From the NCBI GenBank assembly GCA_900544605.1, contig UQVP01000004.1, forward strand, positions 1 to 58,023: 58,023 nt of DNA, read 5' to 3'. The notes below the pieces were generated by a model. That model had not been told where the DNA came from. It saw only the letters and a program-made list of their open reading frames with translations, and searched no databases. Positions 42,210 through 50,366 of the stretch are shown here, piece after piece (the first letter of the stretch is position 1; each line of letters begins with the position of its first letter). The stretch comes from an uncultured Mycoplasmatota bacterium (GTDB taxonomy: Bacteria; Bacillota_I; Bacilli_A; RF39; UBA660). The translations under genes were made by a program, and so were the position numbers.

Positions 42210-42578
42210 TTAATTCTCCTTTATATAATTCATTATCTCTTCTATTCTTTTATTATCTTTTTTTAAATATAAATGTCCAATAACAGCTTCTAATCCTGTT
42301 GCATATTTATAAGTTGAAATATCACAATTCTTTGGTCTATGATCAACTTTATGATTACGAGCTCTAAAAATAACATTTAATTCTTCATCTGTAAAGAAAT
42401 GTTCATCTATCATTTTGGATAAATAATTAAATTGCGCCTTAGCACTCACATATTTTATTGCTTCTTTTTGTAAATCATTTACTTTGCATATTCCTTTAGA
42501 AAGCAAATATTCTCTTATATAAACTTCATATATAGCATCTCCAATATACGCAAGCGCTAAAGAATTTAAATTATCCAT
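42210..42578 (-). CDS. mrnC: Mini-ribonuclease III
   Basis: 122 residues from the ATG at 42578, whose RBS (GAGGAG) lies in the last codons of rbgA. RNase III catalytic domain without dsRNA-binding domain: NSLALAYIGDAIYEVYIREYL, KVDHRPKNCDISTYKYATGLEAVIGHLYL. Matures 23S rRNA in Bacillus. Flanked by rbgA and rlmB, all acting on the large subunit. Confidence 0.95.
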   Translation of the reverse strand: MDNLNSLALAYIGDAIYEVYIREYLLSKGICKVNDLQKEAIKYVSAKAQFNYLSKMIDEHFFTDEELNVIFRARNHKVDHRPKNCDISTYKYATGLEAVIGHLYLKKDNKRIEEIMNYIKEN

Positions 42579-42582
42579 AAAC

Positions 42583-43446
42583 TCACTCCTCAAATCTATC
42601 AAATGTAATATTTTTAATTAAACCGTCTTTAATATCACTCATTATCACTTGAATTACTTTATCATAATCTATTTCTCCACCTTTAATAAGACAACCTCTT
42701 TTTTTACCTATAATATCTAGAGTATTTACGATATCCTCATCTATCTCTTTTATACCATAACGACTTTCTAGTTTTTCTGGATAATATTTTTGTAAAGCTC
42801 TTAAGAAGTATTCAATTACTTCATATATTGGTAATATTTCTTCTCTAATCGCTGTAAAACATGCCAGATTAAATGCTACTGTTTCCTCTTCTAGCTTAGG
42901 CCATAAGATACCTGGTGTGTCTAAAAGTTCAACATCTTCATTAATTCTAATCCAATTTAGATTCTTTGTAACACCTGGCTTATTACCAACATTAACAGCT
43001 TTCTTTCCAACCAAACGATTAATTAGTGTCGATTTACCTGCATTAGGAACACCAATAATTAACACTCTAGCACGTTTTTCATTCATACCTTTCATTGCAC
43101 GTTTAGCATTCGTTTCACTCATAAGCTCTTTAGTTTTACTAAATAATGGTTTTAAGTTAGGATTATGTTCAAGATCAAGACATACTACCTCTTCTCCATT
43201 AGATTCATAATACTTAATCCATTTCGTTGTTTCTACTTTATCACATAAATCCATTTTTGTAAAAACTAAAATACGTGGTTTATTAGTAACTTTTATATCT
43301 AAATTTCTAACACGGGTTGAGTATGGTATTCTAGCATCAACTACTTCATATACAATGTCTATTGCATCTATATTTTCATTTATTAGTCTCTTAGTTTTGG
43401 CCATATGACCTGGATACCAATTTATATTTACTTTATTTTCATTCAT
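42583..43446 (-). CDS. rbgA: Ribosome biogenesis GTPase RbgA (YlqF)
   Basis: 287 residues. Circularly permuted GTPase order: FTKMDLCD (G4) first, then GVPNAGKSTLINRL (G1) and DTPGILWP (G3). It starts INWYPGHMAKTKRLI, the RbgA hallmark, and has the C-terminal helical domain. Needed for late 50S assembly. TGA stop. Transcribed from an extended -10 (TGGTATACT) inside direct repeat copy A. Confidence 0.96.
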   Translation of the reverse strand: MNENKVNINWYPGHMAKTKRLINENIDAIDIVYEVVDARIPYSTRVRNLDIKVTNKPRILVFTKMDLCDKVETTKWIKYYESNGEEVVCLDLEHNPNLKPLFSKTKELMSETNAKRAMKGMNEKRARVLIIGVPNAGKSTLINRLVGKKAVNVGNKPGVTKNLNWIRINEDVELLDTPGILWPKLEEETVAFNLACFTAIREEILPIYEVIEYFLRALQKYYPEKLESRYGIKEIDEDIVNTLDIIGKKRGCLIKGGEIDYDKVIQVIMSDIKDGLIKNITFDRFEE

Positions 43447-43460
43447 CTAAATCAACTCCT

Positions 43461-43527
43461 TAAAGCTCTGAATATATATAAGTATACCATAAAAAAGATA
43501 GATTTTATAGTAACCTATCTATATTTT
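43461..43527. repeat. 67-bp direct repeat, copy A (terminator plus promoter)
   Basis: Matches 44583-44649 with one difference (G at 43470, A at 44592). On the minus strand it contains a terminator stem AGATAG/CTATCT with T run and, next to it, the extended -10 TGGTATACT that serves rbgA. Weaker similarity continues to the rbgA start codon. Confidence 0.93.
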
Positions 43528-43549
43528 ATTAAAATATCAATTCTTTATT

Positions 43550-44545
43550 TTATCTATTTTCTTCCAAATATTTATTATAAAACTCGTCCATTGAAGATAT
43601 ATATTTTTGATCTTGTATTACTCTATATTTTTCATATTCAATTTCTGCTTTTTCTATTGCCTGTTTATGAGAAACATTACCACTATTTTGTAATACTTCT
43701 TTTCTTCTAAATTTCAACAAATCATCTGTAGCATTTATCCAATCTTGCATTGTCATAATATGTTTTTCTTTTGCTTCATCCTCTGCAAATACTAAAAACA
43801 TATTAGTTAGATCGTTTAATTTATTTAATTCTTCTTCATTTAAATAATTTTTTGCAACTATTACATCATACTTATATATTAAACCATTAGGAGAATTTTT
43901 CCAAGTTGTAAGGCCCATATGTTTTTTTCCTGAATCAACCCTATTATATATTAGTTCTGCAGCTGTATATCCACTAATAGCATAATGCAATTTATTTTGA
44001 ACTATTTTAAAAAAAGTATAAGCTTCTTCTGATTTTTGATTATAATCAATTGAAGTTGCAATAAATAAATCTGTAATTTTTTGATATGCCATTCTCTCAC
44101 TAACTCTAATTATTTTAATACGCTCTAATAATTCGTCAAAATATTTAGAATCATATTTATTTCCTTTTATAAATCTTTCATCATTCAAAGCAAATCCCTT
44201 TATCATATATTCTTTTAGTATTTTAGTTGCCCATATTCTAAATTCTGTTGCTTTTTTAGAATTAACTCTATATCCTACTGCAATTATGGCATCTAGACTG
44301 TAGACTTCAGTATTATAATTTTTACCATCTTCTGCAGTTATTTCCATTTTGGAAACAACTGTTTTTCTATCTAATTCTCTTTCTTCAAATATATTTTTTA
44401 AATGTTTAGATATTGCTGGTACACCAACTTCAAATACCTTTGACATTCCTTTTTGTGAAAGCCATAATGTTTCATCTTTATATATAGCATCAACTATAAT
44501 ATCTCCATTACTATTTTTATATATAATTAAGTTATTATCTTTCAT
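43550..44545 (-). CDS. RhuM-family protein in a repeat-flanked cassette
   Basis: 331 residues. N-terminal LWLSQKGMSKVFEVGVPAISKHLKNIFEERELDRKTVVSKM and YSLDAIIAVGYRVNSKKATEFRIWATKILKEYMIKGFALNDERF are the standard RhuM/Bro-like block; a C-terminal part includes a Fic-like region (AAELIYNRVDSGKKHMGLTTW). The family was named from a Salmonella pathogenicity island and is often found beside restriction, toxin or phage genes; activity unknown. The gene is inserted between SIS and rbgA within exact 67-bp direct repeats 1122 bases apart, so it is probably a recent arrival. Confidence 0.9.
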   Translation of the reverse strand: MKDNNLIIYKNSNGDIIVDAIYKDETLWLSQKGMSKVFEVGVPAISKHLKNIFEERELDRKTVVSKMEITAEDGKNYNTEVYSLDAIIAVGYRVNSKKATEFRIWATKILKEYMIKGFALNDERFIKGNKYDSKYFDELLERIKIIRVSERMAYQKITDLFIATSIDYNQKSEEAYTFFKIVQNKLHYAISGYTAAELIYNRVDSGKKHMGLTTWKNSPNGLIYKYDVIVAKNYLNEEELNKLNDLTNMFLVFAEDEAKEKHIMTMQDWINATDDLLKFRRKEVLQNSGNVSHKQAIEKAEIEYEKYRVIQDQKYISSMDEFYNKYLEENR

Positions 44546-44582
44546 AAGTTCATCTACTTTCTTTTAGTTTTAAATCATTTTT

Positions 44583-44649
44583 TAAAGCTCTAAATATATA
44601 TAAGTATACCATAAAAAAGATAGATTTTATAGTAACCTATCTATATTTT
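44583..44649. repeat. 67-bp direct repeat, copy B (terminator plus promoter)
   Basis: Second copy: here the terminator ends the SIS gene and the TGGTATACT promoter (44611-44603 on the minus strand) would read the RhuM gene. The AAGGAG ribosome site next to copy A has become AAAAAA next to copy B. Confidence 0.93.
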
Positions 44650-44661
44650 TATTTTAATTTA

Positions 44662-45576
44662 TTATAAATTTCCATTATATTTATAGAGCTTCTTTACAAT
44701 TGGATTATAGTCAACTCCAGATAAATCTTTATTTTGTTTCTCAGCAATATATTTTGTTAAATACATACATTTAATTAAAAGAATATATTCTGATATAAAT
44801 GAATCACTGGCATCTAATATAATTACATTTTTATAATATTCTGATAATTCACTAATTAATAATTTATCTAACTCAGTATTTAAATTAAAATAAATAGCAA
44901 TATTATTAGTAGTAGTTGACAAAGTACTTCTTCCGTGACAATAAGAATACTTATCATGTACAATTGGTAAACCTATTCCTGCTTCAACCATCGTCGATTC
45001 TAAAAACTTACTTGCAACAGAAGTTTCTAGTCCTGAAAAAATTTCATATGCAGTACAATCTATATTAAAATTATAATTATAAGGTTTCATAATTTCAATT
45101 ATTCTTTCTTTATTACCATCTAGATAATAGTTAAGTAAAATACTACATGGCACTAATGTTGCAGCTAGAGATATAAAACTGTGTTCTTTATCATTGCAAC
45201 AATATGTCAAATTAATTATTCCTTCAGTATCATTTTTCTTACTAGCTAATAAATAATGTTTCATATTATTTAAAAAGGCTAACTCAACGCCATAATTATT
45301 TCCAGAATAACTACAAGATAAAACATTTTTAAATCCAGCTAAATTTAAATATTTAAAATCTCTTGGTTCTACATTTCTAGTTATTATATTATTTTTTTTA
45401 TTTAGTATTTTTGAAGCATAATCAGAAACAACACTTGAACCACCAACACCAGAAATAAGGGTTGGTTCAGTTATTTTTGATAATTCATAATTAATCCTTT
45501 CTAAGTCAGTATTATATAAACTATCATATACCCTACTTCCTATTTTTTCAAAATTTTCTTTCATATTTTTTTCCAT
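44662..45576 (-). CDS. SIS-domain-like protein
   Basis: 304 residues, RBS GAGGAGG. Sugar-isomerase fold signs: TLISGVGGSSVVSDYASKIL, SCSYSGNNYGVELAF (the SYSGxT-like phosphosugar loop) and a second half with GIGLPIVHDKYSYCHGRSTL. Not GlmS, since it has no glutaminase domain. It follows a WYL/HTH regulator gene in the same direction, so the pair may sense or process a sugar phosphate. The terminator is in repeat copy B. Confidence 0.75.
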   Translation of the reverse strand: MEKNMKENFEKIGSRVYDSLYNTDLERINYELSKITEPTLISGVGGSSVVSDYASKILNKKNNIITRNVEPRDFKYLNLAGFKNVLSCSYSGNNYGVELAFLNNMKHYLLASKKNDTEGIINLTYCCNDKEHSFISLAATLVPCSILLNYYLDGNKERIIEIMKPYNYNFNIDCTAYEIFSGLETSVASKFLESTMVEAGIGLPIVHDKYSYCHGRSTLSTTTNNIAIYFNLNTELDKLLISELSEYYKNVIILDASDSFISEYILLIKCMYLTKYIAEKQNKDLSGVDYNPIVKKLYKYNGNL

Positions 45577-45630
45577 AAAAAATCCTCCTCAAGTAATTAA
45601 TACCACTTAAAGAGGAAATATTTCGTCTAC

Positions 45631-46215
45631 TTAAAATTTTTCATCTAATAATTCTATTTTATTTATTCTTTTTAATTCAAAATGTCTTAAATCATTTCTT
45701 AATTCACAAAATGCTGCGCAACCCCAACCGGTATCATATAAAAACATATCATATGGTCTAATAGTTCTATCTTGATTTCCATTGGTAAATGAATAATAAT
45801 TAATTTTAACTTTTCTTTTTTCTTTAATAGCTCTGGTTAGTATGTTATAGCTGTTTTTAATATCATCTTTTAGTTCTATCTTTTCATCGTTAGAATTAAA
45901 ATATACTCCATGAACTTTATCTGCTATAATTTGCAATTTTTCTTTGTCTTGTTCATCTACATTCAAATTTTTTAAAAATTCATAATCTGATTTTGAAAAC
46001 TTTCTTGTTGGAATTCTAACTTTTTGATTTAAAACATAACCACCATATGGTCCCATCAAAGTATCAATATAAATGCCAGCTTTTTCAAGTTCTTCTTTAT
46101 ATACACGTATCATTCTTTCAGATACTTCTAATTTATATGCTAATTCCTTAATGTTATATTTTCTTCCATTTTCTAAATACTGAAGCATAAGAATAACGTT
46201 AGATATTTTTGACAT
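45631..46215 (-). CDS. HTH-WYL transcriptional regulator
   Basis: 194 residues. N-terminal winged HTH (LQYLENGRKYNIKELAYKLEVSERMIRVYKEELEKAGI) and a WYL-type ligand domain (KVKINYYSFTNGNQDRTIRPYDMFLYDTGWGCAAFCEL ... HFELKRINKIEL). The family binds nucleotides, oligonucleotides or metabolites. Transcribed just upstream of the SIS gene, a likely target. Confidence 0.85.
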   Translation of the reverse strand: MSKISNVILMLQYLENGRKYNIKELAYKLEVSERMIRVYKEELEKAGIYIDTLMGPYGGYVLNQKVRIPTRKFSKSDYEFLKNLNVDEQDKEKLQIIADKVHGVYFNSNDEKIELKDDIKNSYNILTRAIKEKRKVKINYYSFTNGNQDRTIRPYDMFLYDTGWGCAAFCELRNDLRHFELKRINKIELLDEKF

Positions 46216-46238
46216 ATTTCAAAACGCTCCCTAATATC

Positions 46239-46847
46239 TTATTCATTATTACCAGCTTTATTTTCAAAACTAAAATCAACTACATTATATCCTAACTCTT
46301 TTAATTTATTATATACTACACTTGGAGAAATACCTAATAAAGTATTGTAATCACCTTCAATTTTGTTTATAAACAAAGATGCTTTACCCTCTGGAACAAA
46401 GCCACAACATTTTAAAATTTTTTCTTCATTATTTACATACCATGTTGCTTCTTCATCTGTTATTTCATTAAAATACACATCTACTTTAGAGCTTAAACAT
46501 ATAACTTTTTCTTGATACAAATCAATCAAAGTTATACCTGTATATGCTGTACACTTACTATTTGATAATTCCTTTAATCCTAAATAAGCTTCTTCTTTAT
46601 TTTTGGGCTTCTCATATATTTTGTTATTACTATATATTATAGTATCTGCAGAAACAATTATTGCTTTACCATCAATTTGTTTTTCAACAGATTTTGCTTT
46701 ATTTAAAGAAAGTTCCTCAACGTATTTATCTGGTTTTATTTGTTTACTTTCTTCTGGCACATCACTAGTAATAACATCATATTTTAATCCTATCATATTA
46801 AATATATCTTGCCTTTGTTTTGAAGCTGAAGCTAATATTATTCTCAT
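46239..46847 (-). CDS. maf: Maf-family nucleotide pyrophosphatase
   Basis: 202 residues. Motifs IILASASKQRQDIF, EKPKNKEEA, the catalytic VSADTIIY (SADT) and GFVPEGKASLFINKIEGDYNTLLGISP. Cleaves dTTP, UTP or modified nucleotides to monophosphates and affects septum formation in Bacillus. Grouped with rdgB, another house-cleaning nucleotide hydrolase, three genes away. Confidence 0.94.
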   Translation of the reverse strand: MRIILASASKQRQDIFNMIGLKYDVITSDVPEESKQIKPDKYVEELSLNKAKSVEKQIDGKAIIVSADTIIYSNNKIYEKPKNKEEAYLGLKELSNSKCTAYTGITLIDLYQEKVICLSSKVDVYFNEITDEEATWYVNNEEKILKCCGFVPEGKASLFINKIEGDYNTLLGISPSVVYNKLKELGYNVVDFSFENKAGNNE

Positions 46848-46859
46848 TTTATATCACCT

Positions 46860-47213
46860 CTATAATTTTATTTTTTTATATTTTTTTATAATTCTCTTAC
46901 TTATATATTTTCTTTTTATATTTTTTTCTAATAAAATTTTTTCATAAGAAACAAAATTATCATCAATCATTACAAAACCTTCATTTGTTTTTACATTACT
47001 TATATCATTACTACCTTTAATATTTGCATTATCATCTGTTACAAACAAATCAACAAAAATAGAATCTCCCTTTTTATAAAGTAAAGTGCGCCTTTTAAAA
47101 CTAATATCATACGTAAAAGTTGCTAAAGATAAGGGAGCATAGTTTGGCCCATAATTTAATTTTTTACTATCTAATGAATAGATATCACCAACAAATAATT
47201 TATCTACTCTCAT
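46860..47213 (-). CDS. Small unknown protein next to maf
   Basis: 117 residues from an ATG at 47213; an in-frame TTG four codons earlier is possible since no strong RBS is seen at either. Beta-rich start (MRVDKLFVGDIYSLDSKKL) and a very basic C-terminus (NIKRKYISKRIIKKYKKIKL). Not recognised. Between DUF1697 and maf. Confidence 0.6.
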   Translation of the reverse strand: MRVDKLFVGDIYSLDSKKLNYGPNYAPLSLATFTYDISFKRRTLLYKKGDSIFVDLFVTDDNANIKGSNDISNVKTNEGFVMIDDNFVSYEKILLEKNIKRKYISKRIIKKYKKIKL

Positions 47214-47249
47214 ATTTTTATTCAACCATTCTTTCTAAATTATCTAATA

Positions 47250-47795
47250 TTAACGACATAATTCTAATACTTTTTTCATTGTGTTAGCAGTTCTTATTAT
47301 TATTGAGTTTCTTATAATTGTACTTGCTGTTTTACTCCACCAATTAGTTTTCCTATAATTTTTTAAATCATATGACCAAAAAATACTATTTTTATATTCT
47401 TTTATTTTTTCAAGTTCAATTTTTGGTTCTCCTAAAGCTTCATAAACATCTTTATATGTTGTAGGTGGAATTATGAATATAATATTATCATAAATATTCT
47501 TATCACCTGTTCCCCACCAATCTGGTTTATTGCTTAAAAGATTATTAAGTTCATCTGATTTAATTACAAAAACTGGTATTTTAAGATTAAATTTATTTTC
47601 AAGCATTTTATAAATATCATTACTTATTTTAACTTTATCATTTATATTGCTTGAAAATATAACATTGCCACTATTTAAATATGTAACAACTTCTTTATAA
47701 CCTAGTGATTCAAACCCTAATTTTAATTCTTGCATAGGAATTTTATTTTTACCACTTATATTTATTCCTCTTAATAACGCTACAAACTTTTCCAA
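47250..47795 (-). CDS. DUF1697-family protein
   Basis: 181 residues. The family start FVALLRGINISGKNKIPMQELKLGFESLGYKEVVTYLNSGNVIFSS is complete, as are PVFVIKSDELNNLL and the C-terminal NWWSKTASTIIRNS. Function not established. Starts one base after the rdgB stop codon, so both are made from one transcript. Confidence 0.9.
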   Translation of the reverse strand: MEKFVALLRGINISGKNKIPMQELKLGFESLGYKEVVTYLNSGNVIFSSNINDKVKISNDIYKMLENKFNLKIPVFVIKSDELNNLLSNKPDWWGTGDKNIYDNIIFIIPPTTYKDVYEALGEPKIELEKIKEYKNSIFWSYDLKNYRKTNWWSKTASTIIRNSIIIRTANTMKKVLELCR

Positions 47796-47796
47796 A

Positions 47797-48399
47797 TTAC
47801 ATCATCTCATTTTTTATATATTCATTTACCATTTCTAAAGCCTTTTTACGAGGGCTTATTTTTAATTTCTCTTCAGTAGAAATTTGCGCTAAAGTATTAC
47901 CTGATTCTAATTCAAAAATTTCATCAAAACCAAAGCCATTTTCTCCACGAGCATTTTCACTTATAACACCATCTAATATAGCTTCAAAAGTTGCTTCATG
48001 ATTTTTATCTTTCAAAGCAATTACAGTTGTATAATGACAACTTCTTTTTTCTTTTGAAACACCTTCTACTTTTTTTAACAACTCTAGATTCTTAGTATGG
48101 TCATCAGCATTCATAAAACGAGCGGTATGCACACCAGGGAACCCATTTAAAGCATCTATTGATATACCAGAATCATCCGCAATACAAATAAATTCATCAC
48201 CAAGTTCGTTATATAAGCAATTAACTTTTTCTAATGCATTTCCTTTAAAAGTATCTTGTTCTTCTGTTACAATTATTTCTTTTCCTAATTTTTCTTCCAT
48301 ATCTTTTATTGCTAAAACATCATAATCTTTGAAAATTTCTTTAATTTCTCTTATTTTACCTTTATTGTTAGACGCAACTACAACAACTTTTTTATTCAT
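47797..48399 (-). CDS. rdgB: XTP/dITP pyrophosphatase RdgB
   Basis: 200 residues from the ATG at 48399 (GGGAG upstream). ASNNKGKIREIKEIF, FICIADDSGISIDALNGFPGVHTARF and GENGFGFDEIFE are the HAM1/RdgB motifs. Removes deaminated purine nucleotides. Transcribed from an extended -10 promoter at 48423-48431. Confidence 0.96.
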   Translation of the reverse strand: MNKKVVVVASNNKGKIREIKEIFKDYDVLAIKDMEEKLGKEIIVTEEQDTFKGNALEKVNCLYNELGDEFICIADDSGISIDALNGFPGVHTARFMNADDHTKNLELLKKVEGVSKEKRSCHYTTVIALKDKNHEATFEAILDGVISENARGENGFGFDEIFELESGNTLAQISTEEKLKISPRKKALEMVNEYIKNEMM

Positions 48400-48422
48400 T
48401 TTTATCACTCCCTAATAAGTCC

Positions 48423-48431
48423 ATTATATCA
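48423..48431 (-). promoter_or_regulatory. Extended -10 promoter of rdgB
   Basis: TGATATAAT directly after the T run of the previous terminator; no -35 box is needed with the TGn element. Confidence 0.55.
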
Positions 48432-48439
48432 CAAAAAAA

Positions 48440-48457
48440 GTAGATTTCTTCATCTAC
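48440..48457 (-). terminator. Terminator of the nucleotidyltransferase-like gene
   Basis: GTAGAT/ATCTAC 6-bp stem with a 6-base loop, then seven T on the minus strand. Confidence 0.82.
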
Positions 48458-48469
48458 CCTTTAATAATT

Positions 48470-48844
48470 TTAATCTCTATTTGTCCTTTGTTTTTTTAAA
48501 AATTCTATTACTTTTCTATCTTTTGGTCTATTTAATTCTTCTTTCACCTTTAAACATTCTTTTAAATTCATAAATTTTATCCCATCAATTATAACAACTT
48601 CATCTGGAAAGTAGAAATTATTTCCTATTTCAAATACATCATAATACTTTATATTTGTTTTAGCTGCGCCTAATTTTTCTTTCCATTTAATTTTCTTATA
48701 ATAATCTTCACTACAACTCAAATCTATATCAGTAGTATTATCTATTATATTTTGAACAACTAATGACGCCCCACTTATAACAATAATTTCATTTAAATCC
48801 AAATTAATATTTTTTAATTTAGATATAATTTCTTTTTTATTCAT
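48470..48844 (-). CDS. Nucleotidyltransferase-fold protein
   Basis: 124 residues. The start at 48844 overlaps the upstream gene by eight bases (ATGAATAA), the same coupling as sufC-sufD. IVISGASLVVQNIIDNTTDIDLS fits the GG/S...DxD signature of minimal nucleotidyltransferases (AbiEii or MNT-like), followed by a helical LKECLKVKEELNRPKDRKVIEFL. No toxin-antitoxin partner is visible, so a specific role is not claimed. Confidence 0.65.
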   Translation of the reverse strand: MNKKEIISKLKNINLDLNEIIVISGASLVVQNIIDNTTDIDLSCSEDYYKKIKWKEKLGAAKTNIKYYDVFEIGNNFYFPDEVVIIDGIKFMNLKECLKVKEELNRPKDRKVIEFLKKQRTNRD

Positions 48845-49385
48845 TAATCCATGTATTTCCATTGTCAACGCTATAATAAACTAAATCTTCATTATGATCT
48901 ACAATATAAACTGAACACTCTAATTTCAATTTATCATTTTCATAATAAGGCATCTTTTTGATACTTATTAAATCAACATTTTCATTGTTATATGTGATTT
49001 CTGCTTGTTTAAATGTAATTCCTCCATCATTAGTTACTAGCAGTCCCTTAAAATTTCTATTTCTATCTAGATAGCCAGTGTCTATAATAAAACCTAAATT
49101 CTTATTTAAAAATTCAAACTTAGCTTCAAGACTTACCTCTACCATTTCTTCAGTAACTTTTTCAAAATTTTTACCATTATTATTACTTTTTTCTACACCA
49201 ATAATCATTCTTTGTCCTAAACTATAATCATATCTTTTAACTTGTAAAATTTCTTCATCAAAAGCTTTAGTGTAAACTATATCTTCATCGTTAAGTAATT
49301 CTGGTGTTTTATCTAAAATCATTATTAAAAAAATGATTCCTATAAATAATATAACTATTAATAAGCTTACTAAAAGTTTTTTCAT
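48837..49385 (-). CDS. Membrane-anchored protein with Asp-box (BNR-like) repeats
   Basis: 182 residues from the ATG at 49385 after GGTGG. N-terminal membrane anchor (LLVSLLIVILFIGIIFLIMIL), then three short motifs resembling Asp boxes: KSNNNGKNFE, VTNDGGITFK and SVDNGNTWIN, spaced about 55 residues. This pattern belongs to beta-propeller sialidase-like or YCF48-like proteins, but three repeats alone would be a partial propeller. Faces the outside. Function unknown. Confidence 0.7.
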   Translation of the reverse strand: MKKLLVSLLIVILFIGIIFLIMILDKTPELLNDEDIVYTKAFDEEILQVKRYDYSLGQRMIIGVEKSNNNGKNFEKVTEEMVEVSLEAKFEFLNKNLGFIIDTGYLDRNRNFKGLLVTNDGGITFKQAEITYNNENVDLISIKKMPYYENDKLKLECSVYIVDHNEDLVYYSVDNGNTWINE

Positions 49386-49400
49386 ATCATCACCACCATA

Positions 49401-49409
49401 ATTATACCA
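49401..49409 (-). promoter_or_regulatory. Extended -10 promoter of the Asp-box gene
   Basis: TGGTATAAT on the minus strand, 15 bases before the ATG, directly after the collagen-like gene's terminator. Confidence 0.55.
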
Positions 49410-49422
49410 TTTATTCATAAAG

Positions 49423-49447
49423 AAAACATCTCTTAAAGAGATGTTTT
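49423..49447 (-). terminator. Terminator of the collagen-like gene
   Basis: Perfect 10-bp stem AAAACATCTC/GAGATGTTTT with a 5-base loop and T run. Confidence 0.88.
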
Positions 49448-49448
49448 A

Positions 49449-50312
49449 CTAAGATATTCTTATTATATTTAAGTATGCACTTGTATCTGATGCTGGAGAT
49501 ATAGTTGCTGCAGTTGTTGATTCTATTGATAATCCTATTTTATCACCGGCTGTAAATGAATTTATTGTACTACCAACAAAATCTGCATCTACATTTGCAG
49601 TAAGACTTTTATTTATTGTTGTACTACCAATAGGTGTTGCATTTTGTTTTACATTTACAGTAACATCGGCAGCTGTACTAGCACTACCAGAAAAATAATA
49701 ATCTACTTTATAAATACCTGTCGTTGGGATTGTTAATTTATTTTGTGTTTCTAAAGTTATACCATTAGATGGACCATTACTTCCTAACGGAATATCTTGC
49801 GCTATATTTTGTTCTAATGTTATAGAGTTTTCTGTTGTATCATATTTACGTCCATAAGTGTTAGTTGGAATTTCTGCAGCTGGACCTGTTGGGCCAGTTG
49901 GGCCTGTTGGGCCTGTTGGACCTGTTGGACCTTGTTCACCAGATGGACCGGCAACACCTTGAGGGCCTTGTAAACCTTGTTCGCCACTAGGGCCTGTTGG
50001 GCCTGTTGGGCCTTGTAAACCTTGTTGACCCTGTGGTCCGGTTGGACCTTGAATTCCCTGTCTTCCAGTAGCTCCCGTTGCACCTCTAGGAATCGTAAAA
50101 TTTAATACAACATTTTCATTTGTACCACTATTAGAAACTGTTGCACTTGTATCAGGAGCTCCAGTTGTTACATTACCTATTGCTATAGTTGCAGGGCCTT
50201 GGGGTCCTTGTGGCCCCGTTGGACCAGGAATTCCTCTAGCAATAAGTCTTCTTTTACATTTTCTGCCTTCTTCTAAAATTTCTTGAATTCTATTAGAACA
50301 TTCTTCATTCAT
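49449..50312 (-). CDS. Collagen-like BclA-type surface protein
   Basis: 287 residues. A short N-terminus (MNEECSNRIQEILEEGRKCK) precedes Gly-X-Y triplets in two blocks: GIPGPTGPQGPQGP near 27-40 and about 20 triplets at 77-147 (mostly GPT, GPQ, GEQ), interrupted by a beta-rich segment. The C-terminal 135 residues (ITLEQNIAQDIPLG ... GIYKVDYYFSGSAS ... SAYLNIIRI) resemble the jelly-roll domain of BclA exosporium trimers. It likely forms a trimeric stalk with a head on the spore surface or cell. The triplet DNA is the most G/C-rich coding stretch here, with 9-base tandem repeats that could change length. Its RBS is buried in a hairpin (50314-50358). Confidence 0.88.
   Translation of the reverse strand: MNEECSNRIQEILEEGRKCKRRLIARGIPGPTGPQGPQGPATIAIGNVTTGAPDTSATVSNSGTNENVVLNFTIPRGATGATGRQGIQGPTGPQGQQGLQGPTGPTGPSGEQGLQGPQGVAGPSGEQGPTGPTGPTGPTGPTGPAAEIPTNTYGRKYDTTENSITLEQNIAQDIPLGSNGPSNGITLETQNKLTIPTTGIYKVDYYFSGSASTAADVTVNVKQNATPIGSTTINKSLTANVDADFVGSTINSFTAGDKIGLSIESTTAATISPASDTSAYLNIIRIS
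49877..50060 (-). repeat. Tandem 9-base repeats encoding Gly-Pro-Thr triplets
   Basis: Repeated GGGCCTGTT/GGACCTGTT units on the plus strand, arranged as Gly-X-Y codons in frame. Such arrays change copy number by slippage in other collagen-like genes. Confidence 0.85.
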
Positions 50313-50313
50313 T

Positions 50314-50358
50314 AAAAAACTCTCCTTTCATTATTATTTTATGAAGAGAGAGTTTTTT
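50314..50358 (-). promoter_or_regulatory. RBS-sequestering hairpin / terminator-like element before the collagen-like gene
   Basis: An 18-position stem (AAAAAACTCTC...TTCAT against ATGAA...GAGAGTTTTTT) with one mismatch, one wobble and a 9-base loop. Its 3' arm contains the GGAGAG ribosome site and is followed at once by AATG, the start codon. It can act as terminator for the upstream gene and as a lock on translation. Confidence 0.75.
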
Positions 50359-50366
50359 GACAATTG

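Noticed and set aside
42583..42585. Mollicute genetic code (TGA as Trp)
   Set aside because: TGA ends rbgA and the RsmC-like gene at natural lengths, and Trp is written TGG.
49877..50060. Regular repeats that could suggest a CRISPR array
   Set aside because: The repeats are 9 bases, in frame and coding for collagen triplets, with no spacer of constant length and no cas genes.
49820..50083. Minus-strand frame rich in Gln/Ala/Val repeats
   Set aside because: Out-of-frame reading of the Gly-X-Y repeats of the collagen-like gene.
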